Shown here in pieces: positions 8,095-17,621 of a stretch of DNA of 54,105 bases (positions are counted from its first letter, which is position 1; each line of letters starts with the position of its first letter). Source of the DNA: Planctomycetaceae bacterium (GTDB lineage: Bacteria > Planctomycetota > Phycisphaerae > Sedimentisphaerales > UBA12454); the NCBI GenBank assembly GCA_021371795.1, contig JAJFVK010000018.1, forward strand, positions 1 to 54,105, in the 5' to 3' direction. The notes beneath the pieces were generated by a model. It saw only the letters and a program-made list of their open reading frames with translations, ran no database searches and was not told the origin of the DNA. The position numbers and the translations under genes were made by a program.

Positions 8095-8132
8095 CAAAAA
8101 AAAGGCCGTTCTCGACATCGAAAACGGCCTTT
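8095..8132 (-). terminator. rho-independent terminator after rpsA
   Basis: On the minus strand AAAGGCCGTT, a 12-base loop and AACGGCCTTT form a perfect 10-bp stem followed by a run of T. It lies about 20 bases after the rpsA stop codon. Confidence 0.85.
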
Positions 8133-8153
8133 GGGTGTTAAAACTTAAACTAT

Positions 8154-9926
8154 TTACTCTTTAGGCTGAATTGGAGGAATCATCAAACCTTCGCCGTCAA
8201 GTCCGCCTCTGCGTGGAGATGCCGTAGAAGATGAAGATGTCGGCTCGTTCATATCTGGTGCTGGAACAGCCTTTGAATCTTCTTCTGCCCATTTTACTCT
8301 TCTCATTGAAAGACCGATTTTTCTCGAGTCGCTGTCAACGCGAAGAATCTTTACTTCGACTTCCTGACCGGCCTTTACAACATCCTGCGGGTTGTCGATT
8401 TTGTGGTCTGCTATTTCAGAGATGTGCAGCAAACCTTCGAGGTCTGATTCGAGTTCGACAAAAACGCCGAAGTTCGTAATCTTTGTAACAACGCCTCTGA
8501 CAATCTGACCCGGCAGATATTTTTCCGGAATCGCGTGAACCCACGGATCTTCTGTCAGTTGTTTGATGCCAAGAGATATTCTCTGTTTGTCTTCATCGAC
8601 TTCCAGAACAACGCATTTAATCTGCTGGTCTCTTGTGAGCGCTTCGCCCGGATGATTGTATTTCTTAGTCCAGCTTATATCTGAAATGTGAATCAGGCCG
8701 TCAATGCCCGGCTCGATTTCAACAAATGAGCCGTAGTTTGTAAGACTTGTAATCTTGACGTTGACAATTGTGCCCTGCGGATATTTCTGTGAAGCGACAG
8801 CCCACGGATTAGCCTCAAGCTGTTTTACGCCGAGAGAAATTTCCTGTTTGTCTTTATTAACATCGAGTACAACAACATCGATTTGGTCGCCGAGCTTGTA
8901 CAGATCGCCCGGATGATTGATTTTCTTTGTCCAGCTCATTTCGCTGATGTGAACAAGGCCTTCTACGCCTTCTTCGAGTCTGACGAAAATGCCGTAGTTC
9001 ATCACGTTGACGACTGTGCCTTTTACTTTCGAGCCGATTGGATAACGTGTTTCGATATTTTCCCACGGACTTGAACTCTTCTGTTTGAGACCGAGAGAAA
9101 CTTTTTCGTTTTCCTTATCGACGCCGATAACGACACATTCGATTTCCTGATCGAGATGAACGACTTCAGATGGATGCGTTACTCTGCCCCAGCTCAAATC
9201 TGATATATGCAGCAGACCGTCTAAGCCGCCCAGGTCAACGAATACACCGAAGTCAGCGATATTCTTGACAATGCCCTTGCGGGTCTGACCGATTTCGATT
9301 TCAGCAAGCAGTTTTTCTTTGCCTGCCGATCTCTGGTCTTCGATAATTTTCCTGCGTGATATAACGATGTTTTTATTTTCCTGGTCAATCTTGAGAATTT
9401 CACAGGTAACATCCTGTCCGATGAATCTGCTGATATCGCCCGGCTTACGGATGTCAACTTGTGACGCAGGCAAAAAGACAGGTACGCCGATATCGACAAG
9501 CAAACCGCCTTTGATTCTGCGGATAACTTTGCCGGTAACCATATCGCCTTCTTTGTGTGATGTGATAAGACGTTCCCAGCCTCTGATTCTGTCTGCTTTG
9601 CGTTTGCTAAGAATGATAAGACCGCCGGAATCAACTTCTTCGAGCAATACTTCGATTTCAAGGCCCGGCTGAATTTCTGACGGGTCGTCAAATTCTGATG
9701 CTTCGACAGCGCCTTCGCTTTTAAGACCGATTTCGAGAATGACATCGTTGCCAATCTGCTGAATAATTCTGCCTTTGAGAATTGTACCAGGGGTTAATGC
9801 GTCAACTTTTTTCTCCAGAGCTTCAGCCAGTAGTTTACTGTCTGCATCGGTGAACAATTCATTGATTTTGCTCTCGATTTCCTCTGGGGTGAATCCTAAT
9901 TTTCTAACTATATTTCTATCTACCAT
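8154..9926 (-). CDS. rpsA: 30S ribosomal protein S1
   Basis: S1 binds mRNA on the small ribosomal subunit and helps initiation. The 590-residue protein has six S1 (OB-fold) repeats at about 46-110, 126-194, 212-282, 297-369, 384-456 and 472-545, as in long S1 proteins. Repeats 3-6 carry the FGVFV/YGIFV and GLVHISE signatures, while the first two are more divergent, as is usual for the ribosome-binding part. The C-terminal tail is Ser/Pro rich. It is the last gene of the cmk-plsC-ispH-rpsA series, an arrangement seen in several phyla, and ends at its own terminator. Confidence 0.95.
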   Translation of the reverse strand: MVDRNIVRKLGFTPEEIESKINELFTDADSKLLAEALEKKVDALTPGTILKGRIIQQIGNDVILEIGLKSEGAVEASEFDDPSEIQPGLEIEVLLEEVDSGGLIILSKRKADRIRGWERLITSHKEGDMVTGKVIRRIKGGLLVDIGVPVFLPASQVDIRKPGDISRFIGQDVTCEILKIDQENKNIVISRRKIIEDQRSAGKEKLLAEIEIGQTRKGIVKNIADFGVFVDLGGLDGLLHISDLSWGRVTHPSEVVHLDQEIECVVIGVDKENEKVSLGLKQKSSSPWENIETRYPIGSKVKGTVVNVMNYGIFVRLEEGVEGLVHISEMSWTKKINHPGDLYKLGDQIDVVVLDVNKDKQEISLGVKQLEANPWAVASQKYPQGTIVNVKITSLTNYGSFVEIEPGIDGLIHISDISWTKKYNHPGEALTRDQQIKCVVLEVDEDKQRISLGIKQLTEDPWVHAIPEKYLPGQIVRGVVTKITNFGVFVELESDLEGLLHISEIADHKIDNPQDVVKAGQEVEVKILRVDSDSRKIGLSMRRVKWAEEDSKAVPAPDMNEPTSSSSTASPRRGGLDGEGLMIPPIQPKE

Positions 9927-10063
9927 TTTTTTCCTTTTTCGTGGAGTATATTAATCCGGCTTTCGCGTCCTCCACATCACGCTTTAAACGCGAAACCTTT
10001 AGTAAAACAAAAACGCATTGACTACATCGCCAACGCGTATCTAAATCCCTGAAAACAAATTGG

Positions 10064-10915
10064 CTATTTTCTTATTTTCTTGTTATCGAATCTCCGTAAG
10101 TTTTCAACAAAGTCGTCAATAACCCATTGCGGCGTAGATGCGCCAGCCGTAATGCCGGCAACATTATTACCGAAAAGGATAGTTTTATCAAGTTCTTTCC
10201 AGTTTTGCAAATGAAAGGTTTTTTTATTGTACTTTTGGCATAATTCCGCCAGCTTCCTCGTGTTAGCACTGTGCAGCCCGCCGAGGATAAACATAATATC
10301 AACCTTCTTGCAAAGCTCTACCGCACAGCTCTGCCGTTTGATTGCCTCTTTGCATAAAGTGTTAATAACTTTAAGCTCCGTAAAGTCAGTTTGCGCAATT
10401 TCAGCCAGCATTTGAGCGAAATGTTCAGGGCTTTGCGTAGTCTGACAAATAACGCCTAACTTCTTCTGTTTGCTTAACTTAGATATATCACTTTTGCTGC
10501 CAATTACTGCGATATCCGGTGCCGAGCCGAGAACCGCTTGCACTTCAGGATGTCCTTTGTCCCCTATTATAACAACTTTATAACCTTGATTGTGAAGCAG
10601 TTTGGCGATTTTTTGTACCCTTTTTACGAGAACACAGGTTGCGTTTACAATTTTAAGACCTTTGTCCTCTATTTTTTGAATTTGTGCGGCGGTTGCACCA
10701 TGTGAACGGATGATAACGGTGCCGGATTTGATTTTTTCGACTTTTTCAGCGATTTTCAAACCTGCGTCAGCCAGTTTTTGAACAACGTCTTTGTTATGGA
10801 TGATTTCGCCGAGGCTGTGAACATTTTTCTCTTTGGCCAGAGTTTTTTCAGCCATATTAATGGCGTTTCTGACTCCGGGACAAAATCCGCTGCTTTTCGC
10901 TACTATTACTTTCAT
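10064..10915 (-). CDS. ispH: 4-hydroxy-3-methylbut-2-enyl diphosphate reductase
   Basis: IspH (LytB) makes IPP and DMAPP in the last step of the MEP isoprenoid pathway, using a [4Fe-4S] cluster. The 283-residue protein carries the three cluster cysteines in GFCPGV (Cys12), NATCVLVKR (about 96) and NTLCKEAIKRQ (about 190), with the substrate histidines of VHSLGEIIHN and RSHGA. The third motif has EA where AT is usual. Four residues near the C-terminus (AGASTP) fit the substrate-binding ASTP segment. It lies between the plsC-like gene and rpsA on one strand. Confidence 0.93.
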   Translation of the reverse strand: MKVIVAKSSGFCPGVRNAINMAEKTLAKEKNVHSLGEIIHNKDVVQKLADAGLKIAEKVEKIKSGTVIIRSHGATAAQIQKIEDKGLKIVNATCVLVKRVQKIAKLLHNQGYKVVIIGDKGHPEVQAVLGSAPDIAVIGSKSDISKLSKQKKLGVICQTTQSPEHFAQMLAEIAQTDFTELKVINTLCKEAIKRQSCAVELCKKVDIMFILGGLHSANTRKLAELCQKYNKKTFHLQNWKELDKTILFGNNVAGITAGASTPQWVIDDFVENLRRFDNKKIRK

Positions 10916-10942
10916 AAAATCTTACCTAAATTAAAAAAGGTG

Positions 10943-12340
10943 TCAGGAGTCATTTCCATAATCAAACGGCTTTCTGCCAACCATCAACCGCAATTCTTTT
11001 TGCATTTCTCTCAAAACCTGCGTCAGATAGTGAGCAAATTCTCTGTCGCCCATTTCTGCAACTTTAGAAGCCGGGATAGGTTCGCCGTAAGTTACATAAA
11101 CTTTTCCATAAGAGAAATATTTGCGATGCCTCGGCCAGGCTTCATAAGCGCCATCAATTACAGAAGGTATAATAGGAACATTTGCTTTTCTTGCAAGCAG
11201 TCCAAAACCGGGTTTCATTTCCGCTATTTTGCCGTCTTCTGTTCGTGTCCCTTCAGGATAAAGCACAAGGCCATAGCCTTTGTTAAGTTTTTCAATAAAC
11301 GCTCTGATTGCCGTCAAGTCTGCCTGGCCTCTTTTAATCGGTATAGCATTAAACGAATGCACAAGTTTGCCGAACACCGGACTCGTAAAGAGCGTATCCC
11401 TTGCCGCAAAGCAGCACTGACGCTTCAGCGGGTCTGCGTTTATCATTGGGTCCAGAAAACTCTGATGATTTGACAAAAGCAAAAACGCTCCTTCATCCGG
11501 AACATAATGTTTATTGAAAGCTGTCGGATTAAAATAAAGTCTACAGACAATTCTGCATCCCTGCCGCCACAGACAATACCAGTAGAAATTAATTTTTCGT
11601 TTCATTGTTTCAATAAATGACTTTGGCGTCTGCACGGCCGGAGCAGTCTCAACGACAGGCGATTTCGCTGCTTCTTCCTGGTTATAAACAAATGGTTTTC
11701 TGCCGACTTTCAAGCGGAGTTCGGTTTGCATTTGCCGCATCTTTTCCGTCAATTCGGACATAAACTCTCTATCCGATTCGGGTGCGATTTTTTCAGGGTC
11801 GATAGGTTCGCCGTATTGAATGCATATCTTTCCGTCCAGCGCGGGAAAACCCTGCGTTCTCGGCCAGCACTCGAATGCGCCGTCAATAACAACTGGAATA
11901 ATTGGCACATTAGCTTTTTTCGCAAGAAGCGTAAAGCCGGGTTTCAGATGTGCGATTTTGCCGTCGCGAGTCCTTGTGCCTTCGGGAAAGAGAACCAGTC
12001 CGCAATTTTGTTTCAATTTCTCGATACATTCCCTTATCGCACCGATATCCGCGTGATTCCTCTTTATGGGAATGCAGTTATATACACGAAACACAAATCC
12101 AACAAACGGAATCCTGAAAAGGTTGTCGCGCGCCGCGAATACACTTCTCCTGTTAACCGGCACAACAACAAACATCGGGTCGAGCCAACTCTGGTGATTA
12201 CACAGCAGAATAAATCCGCCGCGCTTCGGAACATTTTCAACGCCGAAGAAGCGGATTTTGAAAAACAGCATACAGAAAAATCTGCACGGCCAGCCACAGA
12301 TAAAATACCAGATATATTGCAGAAACTTTAATATTTTCAT
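10943..12340 (-). CDS. tandem two-domain PlsC-type 1-acylglycerol-3-phosphate acyltransferase
   Basis: This family transfers an acyl chain to lysophosphatidic acid at the membrane. The 465-residue protein is two complete acyltransferase domains in one chain. Domain 1 has the catalytic HxxxxD (NHQSWLD, His49/Asp54) and FPEGTRTRDGK (about 118-128). Domain 2 has NHQSFLD (His292/Asp297) and YPEGTRTEDGK (about 361-371). A linker near 215-245 joins them (KPFVYNQEEAAKSP), and each half ends in a similar MQ(T/K)ELRLxVGRKPF tail, which shows internal duplication. Usual PlsC proteins are 200-250 residues long. The start overlaps the cmk stop by four bases (ATGA), so the two are probably translationally coupled. 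Confidence 0.9.
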   Translation of the reverse strand: MKILKFLQYIWYFICGWPCRFFCMLFFKIRFFGVENVPKRGGFILLCNHQSWLDPMFVVVPVNRRSVFAARDNLFRIPFVGFVFRVYNCIPIKRNHADIGAIRECIEKLKQNCGLVLFPEGTRTRDGKIAHLKPGFTLLAKKANVPIIPVVIDGAFECWPRTQGFPALDGKICIQYGEPIDPEKIAPESDREFMSELTEKMRQMQTELRLKVGRKPFVYNQEEAAKSPVVETAPAVQTPKSFIETMKRKINFYWYCLWRQGCRIVCRLYFNPTAFNKHYVPDEGAFLLLSNHQSFLDPMINADPLKRQCCFAARDTLFTSPVFGKLVHSFNAIPIKRGQADLTAIRAFIEKLNKGYGLVLYPEGTRTEDGKIAEMKPGFGLLARKANVPIIPSVIDGAYEAWPRHRKYFSYGKVYVTYGEPIPASKVAEMGDREFAHYLTQVLREMQKELRLMVGRKPFDYGNDS

Positions 12341-13008
12341 TTCAGTTTTTTCACAAGTCCTAAAATTTCTTCAACCACCTGCTCAAGCGTCAAATTTGTA
12401 GTATCCAATAAAACCGCGTCTTTGGCAGGAGTCAGCGGAGCAACTTTTCTTGAAGTATCCTGTAAATCGCGATTTTCTATTTCCTTCTGCAAGCTGCCTA
12501 TATCTACTTTATAACCGTTTTGAGCAAGTTCCAGTGCCCTTCTTTTTGTGCGTTGGGTGTTATCAGCAGTTAAAAATATTTTCAAATTCGCATCCGGAAA
12601 AACTACCGTGCCCTGGTCTCGTCCTTCTGTTACGATTTTTTCGCTGCACGCGGCAAACTCTCTTTGAAGCTTAACGAGCCGCCCGCGAAGACTTGCCTGC
12701 GAAGCAATATAATGAACGTTAGCAGTTACTTTCGGGTCGCGTATTTTTTCTGTCGCGCCAATGCCGTTTATCTTTACGACCATCACGCCGTCTTGGATTT
12801 TAAACTCGAAGTTGGTACTGTCGATGATATTTTCAAGTTGAGCGACATCATTGAAATCGCAGTTGCTCTGCATTGCCGCAAGCGTTACCGCCCGATACAT
12901 CGCGCCGGTATCGAGAAACAAGGCGTTAAGTTTTGCTGCAAGGAGTTTCGCCGTCGAGCTTTTCCCGCTGCCCGCCGGCCCATCGATTGTTATTATAAGT
13001 CGATTCAT
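12337..13008 (-). CDS. cmk: cytidylate kinase
   Basis: This enzyme phosphorylates CMP and dCMP with ATP. The 223-residue protein has the P-loop GPAGSGKSST (10-19), the NMP-binding DTGAMYRAVT, and the GRDQGTVVFPDA segment (normally GRDIGTVVFPDA) followed by the LID-like KRRALE region. It heads the cmk-plsC-ispH-rpsA cluster. All functional segments are present. Confidence 0.93.
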   Translation of the reverse strand: MNRLIITIDGPAGSGKSSTAKLLAAKLNALFLDTGAMYRAVTLAAMQSNCDFNDVAQLENIIDSTNFEFKIQDGVMVVKINGIGATEKIRDPKVTANVHYIASQASLRGRLVKLQREFAACSEKIVTEGRDQGTVVFPDANLKIFLTADNTQRTKRRALELAQNGYKVDIGSLQKEIENRDLQDTSRKVAPLTPAKDAVLLDTTNLTLEQVVEEILGLVKKLK

Positions 13009-13121
13009 TAAATGGTAATCTTTTGAAAACTATATAGAATCATAAAGTTGATTTTTTTATTAAAACAATTTCGGCATTTAGCCGAATCCATAATTTTGAT
13101 TTTTGATTTTTAATTTTTGAT

Positions 13122-14384
13122 TTAATTTCTATCCGATACTCTGACGGCAACAATACTCGTATCGTCAGTCTGACGTGCAAGGCCGATAAATCTTCTTCGC
13201 AGCGTCAGCGTATTATTTACAATATCCGCCGCTGTACCGGAAACACACTGCTTAAAAGTTTTAAACAGATTTTCGATACCCCAGATTTTCCCATCGAAGT
13301 TCACCGCGTCAATCAAACCATCGGTATAAAAAAGAATTCTGTCTTCGTCTTTGAGTGCGATTTTTTCAATTTCGTATTCGGCATCTTTCATCACACCCAG
13401 AACCAGACCGCCTTTAGACAACTCACGAATTTTTCCGCCGCGATAAAGCAGTGTCGGTTCGTGCCCGCAGCTGCAGTAGGTCATTGTCATATCTTTGGCG
13501 TTTAAAATCGCGTAGAACAGCGTAATAAATTCGCCATCCCTGCATTCGTCGCAGGCGTTGTTATTTAGTTTGCGAATAATTTCCGTCATTGAATGACGCA
13601 TGTGTCCGCCATCGGCATAAGCGCGTATCATACCGCGAAACGAACTCATCATAATCGCCGCCGGAATACCTTTGCCGATAACGTCAGCGATAGCGATTGC
13701 AAGACAATCATTATCGAGTCTGATAAAATCATAAAGGTCGCCGCCGACGCCGAAGCATGGTTTGTATGCCGCCGCAATCTCAAGTCCCTTGATTTTCGGC
13801 GCCGCATCGGGAATCATTCGCCGCTGAATAATACTCGCAAGCCGAACCTGCTGCGCAACCTGCTCGCCGGCCAAAGCTCTGGAATAATATTTTGCGTTTG
13901 TGATAGCAACTGCGCACTGCGAAGCAACCGAACGTGCCAGTGAAATATCATCTTCAGTAAATCCGCCGACTCTTGGCCGATAAAGCCGCAGTACGCCGAC
14001 AGGTGTATTCTTGAATAGCATCGCAACTGTAAGTTGGCTGATAATGCCTTCTTTTTCAGAAGCGTCTTTATATTTAACTCGTTCATCTTTGCTCATATCA
14101 TCGATGATGACCGCTTCGCCCGCAAATGCCGCCTGAATTACAGGGTCTTCGCGCGTAACCGGCCCTTTATTCCTGTATTCTTCGCTAAGGCCGAAAGTGC
14201 TGCGCATTTTCAAGTCGCCGGCATCATCATCCAATAATCTTAGTGAGCAGGCCGATGCGCCGGTAATTTCCACCGCCGCCCGTGCCAGTTTATCGAGCAC
14301 TTCGCCGAGCGCAAAACCACCCGCTACCAGTGTGATTAACTGATATAACTGCTCTTCACGCTTATTCTTTCCAAGTATTTTCAT
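13122..14384 (-). CDS. GAF domain PP2C/SpoIIE-type serine phosphatase
   Basis: This 420-residue signalling phosphatase resembles RsbU/RsbP proteins that dephosphorylate anti-anti-sigma factors. An N-terminal GAF domain (about 25-175) contains FGLSEEYRNKGPV and IIDDMSKDERV. The C-terminal SpoIIE/PP2C domain (about 200-415) contains the metal-binding segments GVGGDLYDFIRL, IAIADVIGKGIPAA and RILFYTDGLIDA, with the conserved aspartates intact. No kinase or anti-sigma gene is adjacent. It is separated from cmk by 113 bases of repeat-like AT-rich DNA. Confidence 0.88.
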   Translation of the reverse strand: MKILGKNKREEQLYQLITLVAGGFALGEVLDKLARAAVEITGASACSLRLLDDDAGDLKMRSTFGLSEEYRNKGPVTREDPVIQAAFAGEAVIIDDMSKDERVKYKDASEKEGIISQLTVAMLFKNTPVGVLRLYRPRVGGFTEDDISLARSVASQCAVAITNAKYYSRALAGEQVAQQVRLASIIQRRMIPDAAPKIKGLEIAAAYKPCFGVGGDLYDFIRLDNDCLAIAIADVIGKGIPAAIMMSSFRGMIRAYADGGHMRHSMTEIIRKLNNNACDECRDGEFITLFYAILNAKDMTMTYCSCGHEPTLLYRGGKIRELSKGGLVLGVMKDAEYEIEKIALKDEDRILFYTDGLIDAVNFDGKIWGIENLFKTFKQCVSGTAADIVNNTLTLRRRFIGLARQTDDTSIVAVRVSDRN

Positions 14385-14540
14385 ATCTTTATTTTAACTG
14401 GGTATTATAACACCCTTTATATTAATTTTAAATTAAGAATATCTTTTTTTTATTATTGTATTTTTCCCCCTTTAAGGTAAAAATTCCTACAATTGCCAAA
14501 TTGGCTGGGATATATTATACTTACAAGCAGGGTAATTTCA

Positions 14541-14807
14541 ATGACAATCGCAAAGTACATAATTTTCAGTGGTTACGTTCAGGGCGTCGGCTTTCGCTTC
14601 ACCGCCAAGAACATCGCTCGCCGTTACGAGTTGACCGGCTATGTCCGCAACCTCGAAGAAAGCAAAGTTGAAATGCACCTGCAGGGCGAGCCGGAAGATA
14701 TTGAAGATTGCATTGAAGATTTGAAGCAGTCCTTTACAATCAGAGATGTGGAAATCAAAGACGCCGACGTGAACACATCGTATGAGGATTTCGGCATCGC
14801 ACTCTAA
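14541..14807 (+). CDS. acyP: acylphosphatase
   Basis: This small enzyme of 88 residues hydrolyses carboxyl-phosphate bonds. Starting at ATG 14541 (CAGGG seven bases upstream), it shows the signature GYVQGVGFR with catalytic Arg19 and GYVRN with catalytic Asn37. The ABC transporter begins six bases after its stop, so the two are likely cotranscribed. Confidence 0.93.
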   Translation: MTIAKYIIFSGYVQGVGFRFTAKNIARRYELTGYVRNLEESKVEMHLQGEPEDIEDCIEDLKQSFTIRDVEIKDADVNTSYEDFGIAL

Positions 14808-14813
14808 AATTAA

Positions 14814-16556
14814 ATGAAGACAACTCCAAAACGAAATTTGTTTCAAAGTTACAAAATTCTTCTTTCACACCAATGGGGAAAACTTGCGCTTACATTTTTT
14901 TTCAATTTGATAAAAGCAAGTCCCGCCTGGCTCATGCCTATTGTTACCGCGATGATGATTGACCTGGCCACCGGCGATGACCCAAAAAAAATCAGGAAAC
15001 TTGCGTATTATACTATTTTTATGCTCGTGCTCATCGCGCAAAACGTCCCGACGCATACTATTTATGCCAGAATGTTAAGCGATGTAATGCGAGGCATCAG
15101 TCTTTATCTTCGCAGAGAACTTTGCCGCCAGCTTCAGCGGTTGAGTATTTTGTATCATCACAAATCTAACATCGGCAAACTGCACTCGAAGATTATCCGT
15201 GACATCGAGATAGTCGAGCAAACGCCTCGAATCCTTACCGAACAGGTATTCAACTTTATATGTCAGGTAACAATCGCTGTCGTCGCGATATCGATTCGCA
15301 AACCAATTGCGTTATTATTCTTTTTAATTGCCGTACCGATTGCAGTATTTATGAAAAAAATATTTGAAAACAGGGTCAGAAAAAGCGCAAAGAGTTATCG
15401 CTATGCGATGGAGAATATGAGTTCATCGATAAATGATATGCTGAATATGATTCCCATTACCAGAGCGCACGGCCTTGAGGAATACGAAGTAAAAGAAATC
15501 GACGCCAAAATTTCCGCTGTGTTCCGCAGAGGCAAACAGTTCGATACACTCGTCGCGATTTTCGGTTCTTCCGCATGGGCGGCAATGACAATGCTGCATA
15601 TCCTGTTTATCGCAGGTTCTGTTTACGCCACAATGAAAGGACACATCAGTATTGGAGACGTTGTGCTTTTCAATTCGATGTTCCTCGTGTTAACCGGCCA
15701 GACACTTATGATTATCAGCACGCTTCCGCAGTTGAGCCAGGCCGGAGAGTCCGTCAATTCGATTTACGAAGTGCTGACGTCGCCGGATTTGGAAGAAAAC
15801 AGCAGCAAAAAACCTTTCGATAAGATTGATGGAAAATTTGAATTCACAAACGTAACTTATCGATATCCTGAAACAACCCGCCACGCACTGAAAGATTTTT
15901 CGCTTACAATCGAACCCGGCCAATCCGTCGCGTTTGTCGGTCCAAGCGGAAGCGGAAAATCTACCGTACTTTCGCTCGTACTCGGCTTTATTCGTCCAAA
16001 CAGCGGTAAAATGCTAATCGACGGCAGAGACGTTATGGAAATGGATTTACGAACATACCGAAAATTTGTCGGCGTTGTTACACAGGAAAGCATTTTCTTT
16101 TCCGGCAGCCTTTATGAAAACGTCGCGTACGGCGACAAAAACACAACTCCAGACGAAGTAATCGAAGCATTAAAAGCCGCCGATGCGTGGGATTTCGTGG
16201 AGAATTTGCCGGAAGGCATTTACACAAACATCGGTTCTGACGGCTTGAAACTCTCCGGCGGACAAATGCAGAGACTCGCGATTGCCCGTGCGATTATCAG
16301 AGACCCAAAAATTGTGATTCTCGATGAAGCCACCAGTTCACTCGACGTCGAATCAGAAGAACGAGTCAGATTAGCGTTAGATAAGCTCGTAAAAAATAGA
16401 ACAACATTTGTCGTCGCGCACAGGGTTTCAACGACCAGAAATGTTGACAAAGTTATAATCCTAAAGAATGGCAAAATTACCGAACAAGGCTCGCCGGCAG
16501 AATTACTTACAAGAGAGAATTTTTATTCCAACGCTGTCACCCAAAACAAAAAGTGA
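14814..16556 (+). CDS. ABC transporter, fused permease and ATPase (exporter type)
   Basis: This 580-residue half-transporter of the MsbA/MDR type probably acts as a homodimer in the inner membrane. Six membrane spans lie in residues 20-310; the C-terminal ATPase has Walker A GPSGSGKST (about 370-378), the signature LSGGQMQRLAIARA, Walker B IVILDEATSSLD and the H-loop VAHR. There is no peptidase domain. The substrate is unknown; lipids, peptides or drugs are possible. It follows acyP closely on the same strand and ends facing arfB, with a palindromic repeat between the two stops. Confidence 0.92.
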   Translation: MKTTPKRNLFQSYKILLSHQWGKLALTFFFNLIKASPAWLMPIVTAMMIDLATGDDPKKIRKLAYYTIFMLVLIAQNVPTHTIYARMLSDVMRGISLYLRRELCRQLQRLSILYHHKSNIGKLHSKIIRDIEIVEQTPRILTEQVFNFICQVTIAVVAISIRKPIALLFFLIAVPIAVFMKKIFENRVRKSAKSYRYAMENMSSSINDMLNMIPITRAHGLEEYEVKEIDAKISAVFRRGKQFDTLVAIFGSSAWAAMTMLHILFIAGSVYATMKGHISIGDVVLFNSMFLVLTGQTLMIISTLPQLSQAGESVNSIYEVLTSPDLEENSSKKPFDKIDGKFEFTNVTYRYPETTRHALKDFSLTIEPGQSVAFVGPSGSGKSTVLSLVLGFIRPNSGKMLIDGRDVMEMDLRTYRKFVGVVTQESIFFSGSLYENVAYGDKNTTPDEVIEALKAADAWDFVENLPEGIYTNIGSDGLKLSGGQMQRLAIARAIIRDPKIVILDEATSSLDVESEERVRLALDKLVKNRTTFVVAHRVSTTRNVDKVIILKNGKITEQGSPAELLTRENFYSNAVTQNKK

Positions 16557-16565
16557 CACATCTTG

Positions 16566-16591
16566 TGTCATTCCCGCGCAGGCGGGAATCT
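16566..16591. repeat. palindromic dispersed repeat between convergent genes
   Basis: ATTCCCGC-GCAG-GCGGGAAT is an 8-bp perfect stem-loop lying between the stops of the ABC transporter (+) and arfB (-). The same element in reverse orientation lies at 47611-47634 between der and mscS. Such hairpins can end transcription from both sides. Confidence 0.6.
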
Positions 16592-16607
16592 ATACATTTA
16601 AGTAAAA

Positions 16608-17021
16608 TCATTCACTTGTAAAATTCTTCTCTCTGTGTTTCTTAATATCGCTTCTCATCTTCTTGTGTTTCAATCGTTTTTGAACCGCAGAATAAGTTGG
16701 CTTTGTTGGTTTTCGTTTTTTAGGCACACGCAACGCAGCTTCGATTACATCTGTTAATTTCTCGATTGCAAAATCACGATTAGCCCTTTGTGTCCTGAAC
16801 CGCTGGCTTTCGACAATCAGCCTGTTATCCTTTGTGAGTCTTGATGAAAGTTTTTTAAGTATGATTTCTTTTTGTGCATCCGTCAAAAAGCTGCAAGTCG
16901 GAATATTGATTATAACCGCGACTTTGGTATTAAGTTTATTTACATTCTGTCCGCCCGGCCCGGAACTTCTGGACGTTTGAAACTCAAGTTCATTTTCTAA
17001 TATTTGAATTTTATTCAACAT
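16608..17021 (-). CDS. arfB: peptidyl-tRNA hydrolase ArfB (ribosome rescue)
   Basis: ArfB (YaeJ) enters stalled ribosomes without a codon in the A site and releases the peptide. The 137-residue protein from ATG 17021 carries the catalytic GGQ in SSGPGGQNVNK (about 19-29) and a basic C-terminal tail (KKRKPTKPTYSAVQKRLKHK), the part that occupies the mRNA channel. The short length and the tail separate it from full release factors RF1 and RF2. A GTG at 17042 is an alternative start. Confidence 0.9.
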   Translation of the reverse strand: MLNKIQILENELEFQTSRSSGPGGQNVNKLNTKVAVIINIPTCSFLTDAQKEIILKKLSSRLTKDNRLIVESQRFRTQRANRDFAIEKLTDVIEAALRVPKKRKPTKPTYSAVQKRLKHKKMRSDIKKHREKNFTSE

Positions 17022-17046
17022 CCTATTTTTGCTCTTTTGCACACTT

Positions 17047-17177
17047 TGTCATTTCGACCGGAGTCTTGCGAAAGCAAGACAGAGCGGAGAAATCTTTTAA
17101 AAACAGAAAATTCCACAAATCTTCATTCTGCAATCTTCAATCTTCAATCATTCGTGTCTTAGTGTCTTCGTGGCTAT
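17047..17177. repeat. composite dispersed repeat
   Basis: This gap is built from three modules: TGTCATTTCGACCG...GAAATCT, then TTCCACAAATCTTCATTCTGC with repeats of CAATCTT, then TTCGTGTCTTAGTGTCTTCG. The first two modules recur in the same order at 26651-26741. The last two recur in order at 21552-21627. They are non-coding. Confidence 0.7.
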
Positions 17178-17187
17178 CGTTTAAAAT

Positions 17188-17613
17188 CTAATGGGATGAA
17201 TTATCATTGACAGGCGGCCTTTGTGCCAAAATACAAACTAACCTTCTCGACGAAACCAATTGTCCTGCCGCAAAAAGCTGAAAATAATATTCACCCGGCT
17301 GATGAAACGCCAGCCCCTCGAAAACAAGCACAACTGAAACATTGCTTTTAACATCAGGAAAATTAATCTTCGCTTTTTGAGCGAGAAGTACTTTTTCATC
17401 GTTTTGCGAATCTACTAACCGAACCTCTACTTCAGTAACATCGTGCCCGTTAGTCATTTCAGCAAAAAAGAAAAGACGCGGAAAACGAATCGGATACTGC
17501 GGTGCAATAATCCTGTCGATAATTCCTATCAGACTCGACGTCTTGGTTGGAGCATCGAACAATACTCGTTCGCATACGACCGTCGAAATAACTACCGGCG
17601 GAACATTTCCCAT
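17188..17613 (-). CDS. conserved hypothetical protein (DUF6941-like)
   Basis: This 141-residue protein without signal or membrane segments begins VPPVVISTVVCERVLFDAPTKTSSLIGIID and ends in a predicted beta-rich half (FQLFAAGQLVSSRRLVCI). The pattern resembles the DUF6941 family, small proteins of unknown function with an immunoglobulin-like second half. It lies eight bases downstream of the PAP2 gene on the same strand, so cotranscription is likely, but no role can be inferred. Confidence 0.65.
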   Translation of the reverse strand: MGNVPPVVISTVVCERVLFDAPTKTSSLIGIIDRIIAPQYPIRFPRLFFFAEMTNGHDVTEVEVRLVDSQNDEKVLLAQKAKINFPDVKSNVSVVLVFEGLAFHQPGEYYFQLFAAGQLVSSRRLVCILAQRPPVNDNSSH

Positions 17614-17621
17614 AACTTACC

